Origin: Polaromonas sp. AER18D-145
GTDB taxonomy: Bacteria > Pseudomonadota > Gammaproteobacteria > Burkholderiales > Burkholderiaceae_C
Length of the DNA stretch: 64,000 nt
Direction of reading: 5' to 3'
NCBI RefSeq assembly: GCF_002379095.1
Contig: NZ_NBZV01000014.1
Span: 27,080-91,079 of the forward strand
Shown here: in pieces, positions 34,799 through 43,719 of the stretch
Layout of the letters: each line of letters opens with the position of its first letter
Position numbering within the stretch: position 1 is the first letter of the stretch
Position numbers and translations under genes: made by a program
Notes under the pieces: generated by a model
Told to the model about the DNA's origin: nothing
Database searches by the model: none
What the model saw: only the letters and a program-made list of their open reading frames with translations

Positions 34799-36685
34799 TT
34801 GCCCCAACTTTCGTTAAGCGCCTCACTGGTGCTGTACAAACCGGACCTGGCAACGCTGGAGCGCACGCTGCTGGCCCTGCAGGAAGCTGGCCGCGTGGCC
34901 AGGGGTGCATACATGCTGCGGCTGGAGTTGACCCTGGTCGACAACTCCTGCGATCCTGCATTGCACGCGCGCCTGGGCGGCTGGCTGGAGGCACGCCGGA
35001 CAGCCATGCCGGACTGGACGGTGCGCCTCTTGCTGTCACCCGGCAACGTCGGGTACGGACGTGGCAACAACCTCGTTATCGAACGGATCAAGTCGGATTA
35101 CCACTTGGTGGTAAACCCGGATCTTTTCGTGGCGCCCGATGCGCTGCGCGAAGCATTGCGTTTCCTGGAGGAAAATCCCGAAACCGGGTTGCTGACACCT
35201 GCCGTGTTTGGTGAAGACGGTGAGCGGCATTACCTGTGCAAGCGCCATCCGACCTTGCTCATCATGTTTTTGCGCAGCTTTGCTCCGAAATGGCTGCAGT
35301 CCTGGTTCAAGCCCACGCTGGCCGAGTTCGAAATGCTCGACTGCGACTATGACCGGCCGATCTTCGATGTGGAATACCCCACGGGATCCTGCATGTTTTT
35401 CCGGACCAGCTTGTTGCAGCGTATCAAGGGCTTCGACCCCGACTATTTTTTGCATTACGAGGATGCAGATATTGGCCGTAGGGCGCTTCAGGTCGCGCGT
35501 GTCATCTATGTCCCAGCGGTCAGGGTCGTGCACCAGTGGGCGCGTGACACGCACCGTTCCTGGGCCTCCAGATTGGTGACTATTCGCTCCGGCCTGCTTT
35601 ACTGGCGTAAGTGGGGCGGTGTGTTCAGCAGCACGCCGGATGATGTCAAGTTTTCTGGCGTCGAGGCACCGTCTTACGGGACCGCTGCTGATGTGCCGCC
35701 AGCCGCCGCCATCGCGGGTACTGGCAGGAGGGTGCTCGTGACGGGCGCCAACGGGTTTATCGGAAAAGCGGTTTGTGCTGACTTGCCCTCCAGAGGCTAT
35801 CGAGTGCTGGGTGTGGTGCGTCACAACGTGCGGATGAATCTGCAAGATGGGTCGGAATGCCTCTCCATGGACGAAATTGATGCACACACCGATTGGACGG
35901 GTGTGCTGGAGGGGGTCGACAGTGTTGTGCATCTTGCCGCGCGTGTGCACCTGATGCGGGAAACCGCTGCCGATCCGCTGGCCGAGTTTCGTCGTACAAA
36001 TGTGGCGCTGACCCTGAATCTTGCGCGCCAGGCGGCGGCTGCGGGCGTGCGGCGCTTTGTTTTTATCAGCTCCATCAAGGTCAACGGTGAAGTCACCCCT
36101 GTCGGTCAGCCTTTCAATGCCGAGGACCAACCGCATCCAAGCGACCCGTACGGCATTTCCAAATACGAGGCCGAGCTGGGATTGCTGGAACTCGCAGCCG
36201 AGACTGGGATGGATGTTGTGATTATCCGGCCTGTGCTGGTTTACGGGCCGGGCGTCAAAGCCAACTTTCATTCCATGATCAACTGGTTGCTCAAGGGTGT
36301 CCCCCTGCCGCTGGGGGCTTTGCCTAATCGCCGTAGTTTTCTGGCGCTGGGGAATCTTGTCGATCTGATTGCCACCTGTGTGCAGCACCCGGCAGCCGGC
36401 AACCAGATCTTTTTGGCCAGCGATGGCGAGGATCTGTCGATCTCCGGGCTGCTTCGCCGCACCGCTGCCGCGCTTGGAAAGTCGGCCCGGCTCATCCCGG
36501 TGCCGGTCATGGTGCTCAGGGCCGGCGCCCGGCTGGTGGGTCAGGAAGCGGTGATGCAGCGCTTGTCTGATTCGCTGCAGGTGGACATCACCAAAACTCG
36601 GCGCGTCCTCGGCTGGACGCCTCCGGTCCGTGTGGACGATGCGTTGAGGGAAACGGCGCAACACTTCCGGTGGGACAAGGGCTGA
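34799..36685 (+). CDS. Fusion of a GT2 (WbbL-like) glycosyltransferase and a WbpV-like SDR reductase
   Basis: The 628-residue protein has two domains. Residues 1-295 are a rhamnosyltransferase-like GT2: ASLVLYKPDLATLERTL, LVDNSCD, GNVGYGRGNN, VVNPDLFV, and the FDPDYFLHYEDADIGRRA base motif. After a short Ala/Pro-rich linker (about 296-310) residues 312-628 are an extended SDR with RVLVTGANGFIGKAVCADL, HLAARVHLM, FISSIKVNGE and YGISK, closely like WbpV-type UDP-4-keto-6-deoxy-HexNAc reductases. The second domain could complete UDP-D-QuiNAc with the WbpM-type dehydratase. The start is TTG behind AGGAA. Confidence 0.87.
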   Translation: MPQLSLSASLVLYKPDLATLERTLLALQEAGRVARGAYMLRLELTLVDNSCDPALHARLGGWLEARRTAMPDWTVRLLLSPGNVGYGRGNNLVIERIKSDYHLVVNPDLFVAPDALREALRFLEENPETGLLTPAVFGEDGERHYLCKRHPTLLIMFLRSFAPKWLQSWFKPTLAEFEMLDCDYDRPIFDVEYPTGSCMFFRTSLLQRIKGFDPDYFLHYEDADIGRRALQVARVIYVPAVRVVHQWARDTHRSWASRLVTIRSGLLYWRKWGGVFSSTPDDVKFSGVEAPSYGTAADVPPAAAIAGTGRRVLVTGANGFIGKAVCADLPSRGYRVLGVVRHNVRMNLQDGSECLSMDEIDAHTDWTGVLEGVDSVVHLAARVHLMRETAADPLAEFRRTNVALTLNLARQAAAAGVRRFVFISSIKVNGEVTPVGQPFNAEDQPHPSDPYGISKYEAELGLLELAAETGMDVVIIRPVLVYGPGVKANFHSMINWLLKGVPLPLGALPNRRSFLALGNLVDLIATCVQHPAAGNQIFLASDGEDLSISGLLRRTAAALGKSARLIPVPVMVLRAGARLVGQEAVMQRLSDSLQVDITKTRRVLGWTPPVRVDDALRETAQHFRWDKG

Positions 36686-37575
36686 TGGGCGCGCTCGACC
36701 CGGCTGTGTTGCTGACGGGACGGACCAGCACCATCGGACCGCTGGTGACGCCCCTGTTGCTGGCGCAGGGCATGCCAGTCCACGCCTTGGGGCGCAAACC
36801 GCCGACCGAGGGAGATCGTCGCCCGGGCCTGCACTGGTTGCCGCTCGACCTGGCGGATCCGCTCCGGGCCATGCCTGGGGTTTCCGCCGCCACCCTCATC
36901 CACACCGCCAGTCTGTGGCTGCTGCCCGGCTGGCTAGAAAAATTCCATGCCCGTGGCGTGCGGCGCGTGATTGCCTTCAGCTCGACCAGCCGCTTCACCA
37001 AGCAGGCGTCGGCCAGCCCCTACGAGTTGGAAGTGGTCAACAAGCTGATCGCCGCCGAAGACCATGTGGCTGCGGAGTGTGAGCGCCTGGGCATTGCGTG
37101 GACAATTTTCCGGCCTACTCTGATCTACGGCGGCGCTGGCAGTGACCGGAATGTGGCCGACATTGCGCGGCTGATCCGGAAGTTCGGTGTCTTCCCGGTG
37201 TTTGGTTCGGCCAGCGGACGCCGCCAACCAGTCAACGCTGCCGACCTGGCCCAGGCCTGTCTGCAAAGCCTGACTGCGCCGGCGAGCTACAACAAGGCCT
37301 ACAACCTGAGCGGCGGCGAAACGCTCGCATATGTTGACATGGTGCGGCGCATCTTTGAAACCCTGGGGCGGCAACCCAGGTTCATCCGCATCCCGCTGTC
37401 CGCCTTCAAGCTGGCGGTGAAGCTGGCTCGCCTGCACCCGCGCTTTGCGCACCTGACGCCAGACATGGCCCTGCGCATGCAGGCCGACCTGGTGTTCGAC
37501 CACAGCGACGCCACGCGCGACTTCGGCTACAGCCCGGGCCGGTTTGACCCCTCCTACCTGACCGCCTTGCCCTGA
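36685..37575 (+). CDS. NAD(P)-dependent SDR family protein (atypical)
   Basis: The 296-residue Rossmann protein has VLLTGRTSTIGPLVTPLL as a divergent cofactor loop, AFSSTSRFTKQ, an IFRPTLIYG segment and a SGRRQPVNAADLAQA segment. The usual YxxxK is not clear: the region reads ASPYELEVVNK. It resembles SDRs that follow WbpL/WbpV-type genes at the end of O-antigen clusters; a 4-keto reductase or epimerase role is inference. The ATG overlaps the preceding stop (TGATG). It is the last gene of the polysaccharide locus. Confidence 0.72.
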   Translation: MGALDPAVLLTGRTSTIGPLVTPLLLAQGMPVHALGRKPPTEGDRRPGLHWLPLDLADPLRAMPGVSAATLIHTASLWLLPGWLEKFHARGVRRVIAFSSTSRFTKQASASPYELEVVNKLIAAEDHVAAECERLGIAWTIFRPTLIYGGAGSDRNVADIARLIRKFGVFPVFGSASGRRQPVNAADLAQACLQSLTAPASYNKAYNLSGGETLAYVDMVRRIFETLGRQPRFIRIPLSAFKLAVKLARLHPRFAHLTPDMALRMQADLVFDHSDATRDFGYSPGRFDPSYLTALP

Positions 37576-37610
37576 GGCCATGCAACCGCGCCGTCTGTTG
37601 CACAATGGCC
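37576..37610 (+). terminator. Stem-loop directly after the last polysaccharide gene
   Basis: The hairpin pairs GGCCATGCAAC (37576-37586) with GTTGC and ATGGCC (37597-37610), with a three-base bulge and a ten-base loop. It begins right after the stop codon at 37575 and lies between the glycan locus and argB. There is no T-run after it, so it may be a weak terminator or an mRNA 3' stabiliser. Confidence 0.4.
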
Positions 37611-37638
37611 GGTTATTCCCCACTTCCAGACTTTGGCC

Positions 37639-38550
37639 ATGACCGATACCTCCCACCCCGACCCCGACCTCTCCCACGTAGGCCCGCGCGACAAGGCTGA
37701 AATCCTGGCGCAGGCGCTGCCTTACATCCGCAAGTTCCACGGCAAGACGCTGGTCATCAAGTACGGCGGCAATGCCATGACGGACCCGGCCTTGCAGGCG
37801 GACTTTGCCGAGGATGTGGTGCTGCTCAAGCTGGTCGGCATGAACCCGGTGGTGGTGCATGGTGGCGGGCCGCAGATTGAGACTGCGCTCAATCGCCTGG
37901 GTAAAAAAGGCGAATTTGTGCAGGGTATGCGGGTCACCGACGAGGAAACCATGGAAGTGGTCGAGTGGGTGCTGGCGGGCCAGGTGCAGCAGGACATCGT
38001 GGGGCTGATCAACCAGGCCGGCGGCAAGGCGGTGGGACTGACCGGGCGCGACGGTGGCCTGATCCGGGCGCAGAAACTCAAGATGGTCGACAAGGACGAC
38101 CCCGCCAGGGAGCACGACATCGGCTTTGTCGGCGATATCCTCAGTATCGACCCCAGCGTCGTCAAGGCCCTGCAGGATGACGCCTTCATTCCGGTCATCA
38201 GCCCGATCGGCTTTGGCGAGCATAACGAAAGCTACAACATCAATGCCGATGTGGTGGCGGGCAAGCTGGCCATCGTGCTGAAGGCCGAAAAGCTGGTGCT
38301 GCTGACAAACACCCCCGGCGTGCTGAACAAGGCCGGCGAACTGCTGACCGACCTCAGCGCCCGCGAAATCGACGAGCTGTTTGCCGACGGCACCATCTCC
38401 GGCGGCATGCTGCCCAAGATCGAGGGTGCGCTGGACGCGGCCAAAAGCGGCGTGAATTCGGTCCACATCATCGACGGCCGGGTGCCGCACGCCATGCTGC
38501 TGGAGATCCTGACCGACCAGGCCTACGGGACCATGATCAGGTCGCACTGA
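37639..38550 (+). CDS. argB: Acetylglutamate kinase
   Basis: The 303-residue amino-acid kinase phosphorylates N-acetylglutamate in arginine synthesis. It shows [11 protein letters not shown] (ATP site), [14 protein letters not shown] (substrate glycines), [22 protein letters not shown] and [12 protein letters not shown]. The ATG at 37639 is preferred to a TTG six bases earlier. It is a housekeeping gene that marks the edge of the accessory polysaccharide locus. A structured repeat lies 28 bases after its stop. Confidence 0.96.
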   Translation: MTDTSHPDPDLSHVGPRDKAEILAQALPYIRKFHGKTLVIKYGGNAMTDPALQADFAEDVVLLKLVGMNPVVVHGGGPQIETALNRLGKKGEFVQGMRVTDEETMEVVEWVLAGQVQQDIVGLINQAGGKAVGLTGRDGGLIRAQKLKMVDKDDPAREHDIGFVGDILSIDPSVVKALQDDAFIPVISPIGFGEHNESYNINADVVAGKLAIVLKAEKLVLLTNTPGVLNKAGELLTDLSAREIDELFADGTISGGMLPKIEGALDAAKSGVNSVHIIDGRVPHAMLLEILTDQAYGTMIRSH

Positions 38551-38577
38551 AAACGCACTCATGAAACTACTGCGCGT

Positions 38578-38663
38578 CTGTCATGCGTCGTTGCGCGGTG
38601 CTCGCAATCCTCATGTGCGTGAGCACATTCCGGTTGCTGTGCTCCGTGCGCCTAGCCTGACAG
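38578..38663 (+). repeat. Structured intergenic repeat, copy 1
   Basis: The outer arms CTGTCA (38578-38583) and TGACAG (38658-38663) are complementary. An inner hairpin ATGTGC-gtga-GCACAT lies at 38613-38628. The core around it (CGTCGTTGC, AATCCTCA, TTCCGGTT, GCGCCTAGCCTGA) is shared with copies at 51.9 kb and 61.2 kb, while the stem sequences differ but still pair. It follows the argB stop. Confidence 0.85.
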
Positions 38664-38708
38664 CCGCTCGCTACGCTTCCTGAACGCGTTTTTTCACCCG
38701 TTGGTTGA

Positions 38709-38728
38709 TATAAACAATATTGTTTATA
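38709..38728 (+). promoter_or_regulatory. 20-bp perfect palindrome, likely HicB operator, with overlapping -10
   Basis: TATAAACAATATTGTTTATA is perfectly palindromic. TATAAT at 38725-38730 overlaps its right arm, and a -35-like TTGGTT lies 18 bases further up at 38701-38706. HicB antitoxins with a C-terminal helix-turn-helix repress their own operon, so this is the probable operator. The -10 box ends only seven bases before the hicA GTG, leaving almost no leader. Confidence 0.75.
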
Positions 38729-38737
38729 ATTTAATTG

Positions 38738-38914
38738 GTGAACAGCAAAGAATTCAAGCGCTGGCTGACCCAACAGGGCGCGACTTTCCAAGCCGGAAAA
38801 GGATCACACTTGAAGGTGTACCTGAACGGAAAGCAGTCTGTTCTGCCGATGCACAACACCGACCTGAAAACCGGCACGCTGGAAGGCATCAAGAAACAAC
38901 TCGGATTGAAATAA
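38738..38914 (+). CDS. hicA: HicA-type mRNA interferase toxin
   Basis: This 58-residue protein has the dsRBD-like HicA fold: SKEFKRWLTQQGATF, then the catalytic His in GKGSHLKVYLNGKQS, PMHNTDLKTGTL and IKKQLGLK at the C-terminus. HicA cleaves mRNA unless bound by HicB. It starts with GTG; there is no clear Shine-Dalgarno, and the putative -10 box ends at 38730, so the message may be leaderless. hicB follows 10 bases after the stop. Confidence 0.9.
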   Translation: MNSKEFKRWLTQQGATFQAGKGSHLKVYLNGKQSVLPMHNTDLKTGTLEGIKKQLGLK

Positions 38915-38924
38915 GGAGCGCATC

Positions 38925-39347
38925 ATGTTTATGTACCCTGTCACCCTGACCCCTGACGAGGAAGATGGCGGTTACGTTGTGACCTTTGCCGATATTCCGG
39001 AAGCCATTACCCAGGGCGAGACCTTGCAGCAAGCCTTGGCTGCCGCGAAGGATGCGCTGGAGTCTGCCCTTGATTTCTACTTTGAGGACAAACGCGCTGT
39101 GCCTGCACCATCCAGGCCCAAGCGCGGTCAGCACGTCATCGAGCTTCCGGCCAGTTTGTCGGCCAAGGTGCTGTTGCTCAATGAGATGGTCACGCAGGAT
39201 GTGCGACCAGCCGAGCTTGCACGACGCCTCAACACCACGCCGCAGGAGGTAAACCGGCTGACCAACGTGCGGCACACCACCCGTATTGACGGCATTGCCG
39301 CTGCATTGCAAGCATTGGGAAAGCATCTGGACATGCGGGTGGTTTGA
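38925..39347 (+). CDS. hicB: HicB-family antitoxin
   Basis: The 140-residue protein has an N-terminal partially degraded RNase H-like domain (YPVTLTPDEEDGGYVVTFAD, IPEAITQGETLQQAL) that binds HicA, a linker, and a C-terminal helix-turn-helix (RPAELARRLNTTPQEVNRLT) that binds DNA. A ribosome site AGGAG lies ten bases before the ATG. It probably represses the operon through the palindrome at 38709-38728. Confidence 0.93.
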   Translation: MFMYPVTLTPDEEDGGYVVTFADIPEAITQGETLQQALAAAKDALESALDFYFEDKRAVPAPSRPKRGQHVIELPASLSAKVLLLNEMVTQDVRPAELARRLNTTPQEVNRLTNVRHTTRIDGIAAALQALGKHLDMRVV

Positions 39348-39383
39348 TTGTTGACCGGGTCGTCTTCTGCCGCGTTCTGAACC

Positions 39384-40079
<696 letters not shown>

Positions 40080-40088
40080 GCTGCCTCG

Positions 40089-41588
40089 ATGTCTCAGAAC
40101 ACCGGCGCAGACCCGGCCACAGCGGCTGCCGCGGAAAGAGCCGCCGCCTTGAGCGTGCCTGCGGCCATGAAGTCCGGGCTGCAGCGCCGCCTGCTGCTGC
40201 TGCTGCTGGCACCGCTCAGCCTGTTTGCCTTGGTCAGCATTTACTTCGACTACGAGGCGGCGGGCAATGCCGCCCTGCAGCAGGACCAGCAACTGCGGCG
40301 CCTGGCGCCCCTGCTGGCCGACTCGGTGCTCGCGCCCGGTCGCACGGCCGACGACAGCCCGGTGATGTTGCTGGCGCCACCGGTCGAGGAGTTCATCAAG
40401 GCGCGCACCGGGTTTGCCGGTTACCGGGTGTCGGATGCCGAGGGCCGTTTTCTGACCGGTGACGCCTGGATCAGCATGGTGGTGCCCACCACCCGCGAGC
40501 CCGAGTTTCACAGCATGGCGGAAAACGGCGTCACCTACCGGGTGGTGGTGCAACGCGTCAGAACCGCGGCGGGCGAGCTGATCCTGCAGCTGGCCGACGG
40601 CTCGGATGCACGCCAGCAATGGGTGCGCTCTGTGTTTTTCAAGGTGCTGTTGCCCAACCTGATTCTGGTGCTGGCCGCCGCCCTGGCCGTCAACTGGGCC
40701 GTCACCCGGGCCCTGCGGCCGTTGCTGGCGCTCAAGGAGGCGGTCGAGCGCCGGTCCCCGCGTGACCTCAGCGCCATTGACCCGCAGAGCACGCCGAGCG
40801 AAGTGCGGCCGCTGGTGGCTTCACTGAACGGTCTGTTTGCGCTGGTCAACGACCAGGCCGAGAGCCAGCGCCGCTTTGTCGCCGATGCCGCGCATCAGCT
40901 GCGCACCCCGCTGGCGGGGCTGCAGGCCCAGGTGGAAGCCTGGGCGCAGGCGGCCATGGCGCCCGCGGCAGGCAGGCAGCTGACCCTCTCGGCCGACAAG
41001 ATCATGGCGCTGCGCAGCGCCACCCGGCGCACCTCGCAGCTGGCCAACCAGCTGCTGGCCCTGTCACGGGCCGATGCCTCCCAGATGGCGGGCCAGCCGG
41101 TGCATCGGGTGGACCTCAAGGACCTGTGCGAGTCGGTGCTGGCCCTGCACCTGGATGCGGCCGCGGCCAAAGGCATCGACCTGGGGCTGGAGGTGCGTTT
41201 CGCCCAGGTCTCCGGCCACGAGTGGCTGCTGCGCGAACTGCTCGGCAACCTGGTGGACAACGCCGTTAAATACACGGCGCCGGGCGGCACGGTCACGATA
41301 CGCTGCGGCCCGCTCGGACACCAAGCTCAGGACGCTGCGGGCGAGTCGCAGGTTTTTCTCGAGGTCGAGGACGACGGGCCGGGTATCCCCGCCGCCGAGC
41401 GCGCCCGTGTACTGGAGCGGTTTTACCGGGTGCCCGGCACCGGCGGGGAGGGCAACGGCCTGGGGCTGGCGATCGCCGACGAAATCGCGCGCGCCCACCG
41501 GGCGCAGCTGACGCTGGAGGCCGCCGGCAGCCGGGAAGGTGTCGCTTGCGGCCTGCGGGTGCGGCTGGTGATGCGTTCCCCGGCCTGA
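40089..41588 (+). CDS. Sensor histidine kinase (TctE/QseC-type)
   Basis: The 499-residue kinase has an N-terminal transmembrane segment (about 30-50), a periplasmic 2CSK_N-like domain, a second membrane segment (about 185-210), a HAMP-like stretch (RALRPLLALKEAVERR), a DHp helix with the His in RRFVADAAHQLRTPLAGLQAQ, and an ATPase domain with LLGNLVDNAVKYT (N box), VEDDGPGIPAAER and GNGLGLAIADEI. The order and the sensor type are as in TctE. A 157-bp gap follows before the SlmA-like gene with nothing recognisable. Confidence 0.92.
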   Translation: MSQNTGADPATAAAAERAAALSVPAAMKSGLQRRLLLLLLAPLSLFALVSIYFDYEAAGNAALQQDQQLRRLAPLLADSVLAPGRTADDSPVMLLAPPVEEFIKARTGFAGYRVSDAEGRFLTGDAWISMVVPTTREPEFHSMAENGVTYRVVVQRVRTAAGELILQLADGSDARQQWVRSVFFKVLLPNLILVLAAALAVNWAVTRALRPLLALKEAVERRSPRDLSAIDPQSTPSEVRPLVASLNGLFALVNDQAESQRRFVADAAHQLRTPLAGLQAQVEAWAQAAMAPAAGRQLTLSADKIMALRSATRRTSQLANQLLALSRADASQMAGQPVHRVDLKDLCESVLALHLDAAAAKGIDLGLEVRFAQVSGHEWLLRELLGNLVDNAVKYTAPGGTVTIRCGPLGHQAQDAAGESQVFLEVEDDGPGIPAAERARVLERFYRVPGTGGEGNGLGLAIADEIARAHRAQLTLEAAGSREGVACGLRVRLVMRSPA

Positions 41589-41745
41589 GAGGCTGATCGC
41601 GCCCGAAAAACCACGCTGTTGCAGGGCCGGGCACGCGGGTTTGCCCCTGACCGGCGTGCTCCGAAAGCCCCCTCTGGCTGTGCGAGAATCCAAAGCGTCG
41701 GCCCAGTTTTTGAAACATCTCTTACAACAACGCACTGCATGCCCT

Positions 41746-42381
41746 ATGTCCGAGTTTGAGTCTGATGTAAGTCCCGAGCTCTCCACGCCGGCTGCGCCGC
41801 GCAAGCGCCCCAAGCCGGGCGAGCGCCGCGTGCAGATCCTGCAGGCGCTGGCGACCATGCTGGAGCAGCCCGGCGCGGAACGCATCACCACCTCGGCCCT
41901 GGCGGCCCGGCTCGAGGTCAGCGAAGCGGCGCTGTACCGCCACTTTGCCAGCAAGGCACAGATGTTTGAGGGCCTGATCGAGTTCATCGAGCAGACGGTG
42001 TTCACCCTGGTCAACCAGATCGCCGAACGCGAGACCGACCCGGCGCAGCGCACCCGCCGGCTGGTCATCATGCTGCTGCAGTTTGCCGAAAAAAACCCGG
42101 GCATGACCCGCGTCATGGCCGGTGACGCCCTGGTATTCGAAAACGAGCGCCTGCAGGAGCGCATGAACCAGTTTTTCGACAAACTCGAGTCCAGCCTCAA
42201 GCAAAACCTGCGCGATGCGGCCGGGGCCGACGGCGCCGCGACACCGACCGTCCAGGCGCAGGTGCAGGCGTCGGTCATTGTGGCCTTCATGATGGGCCGC
42301 CTGCAGCGCTTTTCGCGCTCGGGCTTCAAGCGCCTGCCGACCGAGCACCTCGACGCCAGCCTGGCCGTGGTGCTGGGTTAG
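41746..42381 (+). CDS. slmA: TetR-family nucleoid occlusion factor SlmA-like
   Basis: The 211-residue protein has a basic N-terminus (RKRPKPGERRVQILQALATML), a TetR helix-turn-helix (ITTSALAARLEVSEAALYRHFASKAQMFEGLIEFIEQ), and a C-terminal helical domain with MTRVMAGDALVFENERLQERMNQFFDKLE, the pattern of SlmA. SlmA blocks FtsZ ring assembly over the chromosome. Location near argB fits other Burkholderiales as I recall. The ATG at 41746 gives the usual N-terminus; the open frame upstream lacks coding character. Confidence 0.85.
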   Translation: MSEFESDVSPELSTPAAPRKRPKPGERRVQILQALATMLEQPGAERITTSALAARLEVSEAALYRHFASKAQMFEGLIEFIEQTVFTLVNQIAERETDPAQRTRRLVIMLLQFAEKNPGMTRVMAGDALVFENERLQERMNQFFDKLESSLKQNLRDAAGADGAATPTVQAQVQASVIVAFMMGRLQRFSRSGFKRLPTEHLDASLAVVLG

Positions 42382-42387
42382 GCACCC

Positions 42388-42494
42388 TATTGATCCGGCC
42401 CTATGAAATATGAACCGTTCGCCCTGAGCTTGTCGAAGGGTTTCGACAAGCTCAACCCGAACGGAAATTAATACATCATCGGGCCGGATCAATA
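42388..42494. repeat. Nested inverted repeats between convergent genes
   Basis: An outer perfect 14-bp inverted repeat pairs TATTGATCCGGCCC (42388-42401) with GGGCCGGATCAATA (42481-42494). Inside it, 42415-42464 holds a second inverted repeat with arms beginning CCGTTCGCCCTGAGCTTG and ending CAAGCTCAACCCGAACGG. The inner unit is a dispersed repeat also seen at 58553-58623. The slmA stop is seven bases to the left and the convergent dehydrogenase stop 39 bases to the right, so it may also act as a two-way terminator. Confidence 0.8.
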
Positions 42495-42532
42495 AATAGC
42501 TGTTGAGTGGCTGTCACCGGGCCCGGCAACAC

Positions 42533-43597
42533 TCAACCCGGCACGTTCACGCCGACCTTGCGGCCCGCGGCCACAATCTCCTGCCAGGTCTGGGCGTCGA
42601 CCGCGATGCCTTGGTCCTGCCGCTGCGCGCGGTAGGCCCGCTCCGGGTCACCGGCGATCTGCACCGCGTCAAACCCCGGCGCCACCGGTCCGGCCCGGAG
42701 CCAGTCGACAAAAGCCAGCGCTTCCTGCTCAAACGTGGCCTGGGTCCCGAGCCTGGCCGGGTCGATCAGGATGGTCAACATGCCGTTGATCACCGCGCGC
42801 ACGGCCGGGTCGGTCGGCTTGTGCCAGGTACCGCTGCCGGTCAGCGCGCCGCCCAGCAGTTCGCAGGCGACGGCCATGCCGTAACCCTTGTGTTCGCCAA
42901 AGGCCAGCAGCGCGCCGAACAGGCCATTGCTCTGCGGCACCACGACCACGCCGGGGTCGGTGGTGGGCCGGCCGTGTTCGTCGATCAGCGTGCCGGGCTC
43001 CACGCGCCGGCCTTCGTTGTGGGCGACGCGCATCTTGCCCTGCGCCACGCGGCTGGTGGCAAAGTCCAAAACGAAAGGTGCACGTCCCGCCAGCGGAACG
43101 CCAATGCAGCAAGGGTTGGTGCCGTAGCGGCCGTCAGCGCCGCCAAAAGGTGCGACCACGGGCCGGGAGAGCACATTGACGAAGTGCAGCGACACCAGCC
43201 CCTGGGCCACGGCCATTTCGGCAAAGCGCCCGATACGCCCCAGGTGGTGCGCGTTGGCCAGCGTCATGATGCAGCTGCCGTGGGTTTGGGCGCGTTCCAT
43301 GCCCAGCGCCATGGCCTGCTGGCCGACAATCTGGCCGTAGCCGCGCTGGCCGTCCAGCGTGAGCAGCGACCCGGTGTCGAGCACCACTTTCACGCCGGTG
43401 TTGGGGTGGAGGCCGCCCTCGAGCACCGCGTCCACATAACGCGGCAGCATGCCCACGCCGTGCGAGTCATGGCCGCTCAGGTTGGCCAGCACCAGGTTGG
43501 CCGCCACGGCAGAGGCTTCTTCGGCAGCGCTGCCGGCTGCTATTAAAACAGTAGCTACCTGCGCTTGCAGGGATTGGGCTGGGAGTGTTTTTTGCAT
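42533..43597 (-). CDS. Ldh2/malate-lactate dehydrogenase-family oxidoreductase
   Basis: The 354-residue NAD(P)-dependent protein belongs to the YiaK/sulfolactate/ureidoglycolate dehydrogenase family. It shows NLVLANLSGHDSHGVGMLPRY with the catalytic His, the cofactor region RYGTNPCCIGVPLAG, FVLDFATSRVAQGK, and GEHKGYGMAVACELLGGAL. It likely reduces or oxidises a 2-keto/2-hydroxy acid in the sugar-acid pathway. The ATG is at 43597; the longer open frame crosses a repeat and has no coding character. It is the last gene of the minus-strand TRAP operon. Confidence 0.85.
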   Translation of the reverse strand: MQKTLPAQSLQAQVATVLIAAGSAAEEASAVAANLVLANLSGHDSHGVGMLPRYVDAVLEGGLHPNTGVKVVLDTGSLLTLDGQRGYGQIVGQQAMALGMERAQTHGSCIMTLANAHHLGRIGRFAEMAVAQGLVSLHFVNVLSRPVVAPFGGADGRYGTNPCCIGVPLAGRAPFVLDFATSRVAQGKMRVAHNEGRRVEPGTLIDEHGRPTTDPGVVVVPQSNGLFGALLAFGEHKGYGMAVACELLGGALTGSGTWHKPTDPAVRAVINGMLTILIDPARLGTQATFEQEALAFVDWLRAGPVAPGFDAVQIAGDPERAYRAQRQDQGIAVDAQTWQEIVAAGRKVGVNVPG

Positions 43598-43623
43598 GAT
43601 GTTCCAGCTTTGTGGATGTTGTT

Positions 43624-43706
43624 CCCTCTCCCTCAGGGAGAGGGTCAGGGTGAAGGTGGCCCAGTGCGCAGTGCCCTCACCCCAGCCCTCTCCCGGAAGG
43701 AGAGGG
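43624..43706. repeat. CTCTCCC/GGGAGAG palindromic repeat pair in the TRAP operon
   Basis: Bases 43624-43644 form a 10-bp perfect stem (CCCTCTCCCT/AGGGAGAGGG) around one base. Bases 43686-43706 form a second stem (CCCTCTCC/GGAGAGGG). The two units are themselves inverted relatives (TCAGGGTGA against TCACCCCA). The same family surrounds the DUF559 gene at 61.8-62.3 kb. It fills the gap between the UxaA-family and Ldh2-family genes. Confidence 0.85.
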
Positions 43707-43719
43707 AGTGAAGAATGGG

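Noticed and set aside
35036..38562. Two 542-codon minus-strand frames opposite the GT-SDR fusion, the last SDR and argB
   Set aside because: Both are shadows of clear plus-strand genes and have no recognisable domains or ribosome sites.
38578..38663. Structured repeat copy 1 as an ordinary intrinsic terminator of argB
   Set aside because: There is no T-run after either stem, and the conserved core shared with the other copies goes beyond what a terminator needs; a terminator role is not excluded but does not explain the conservation.
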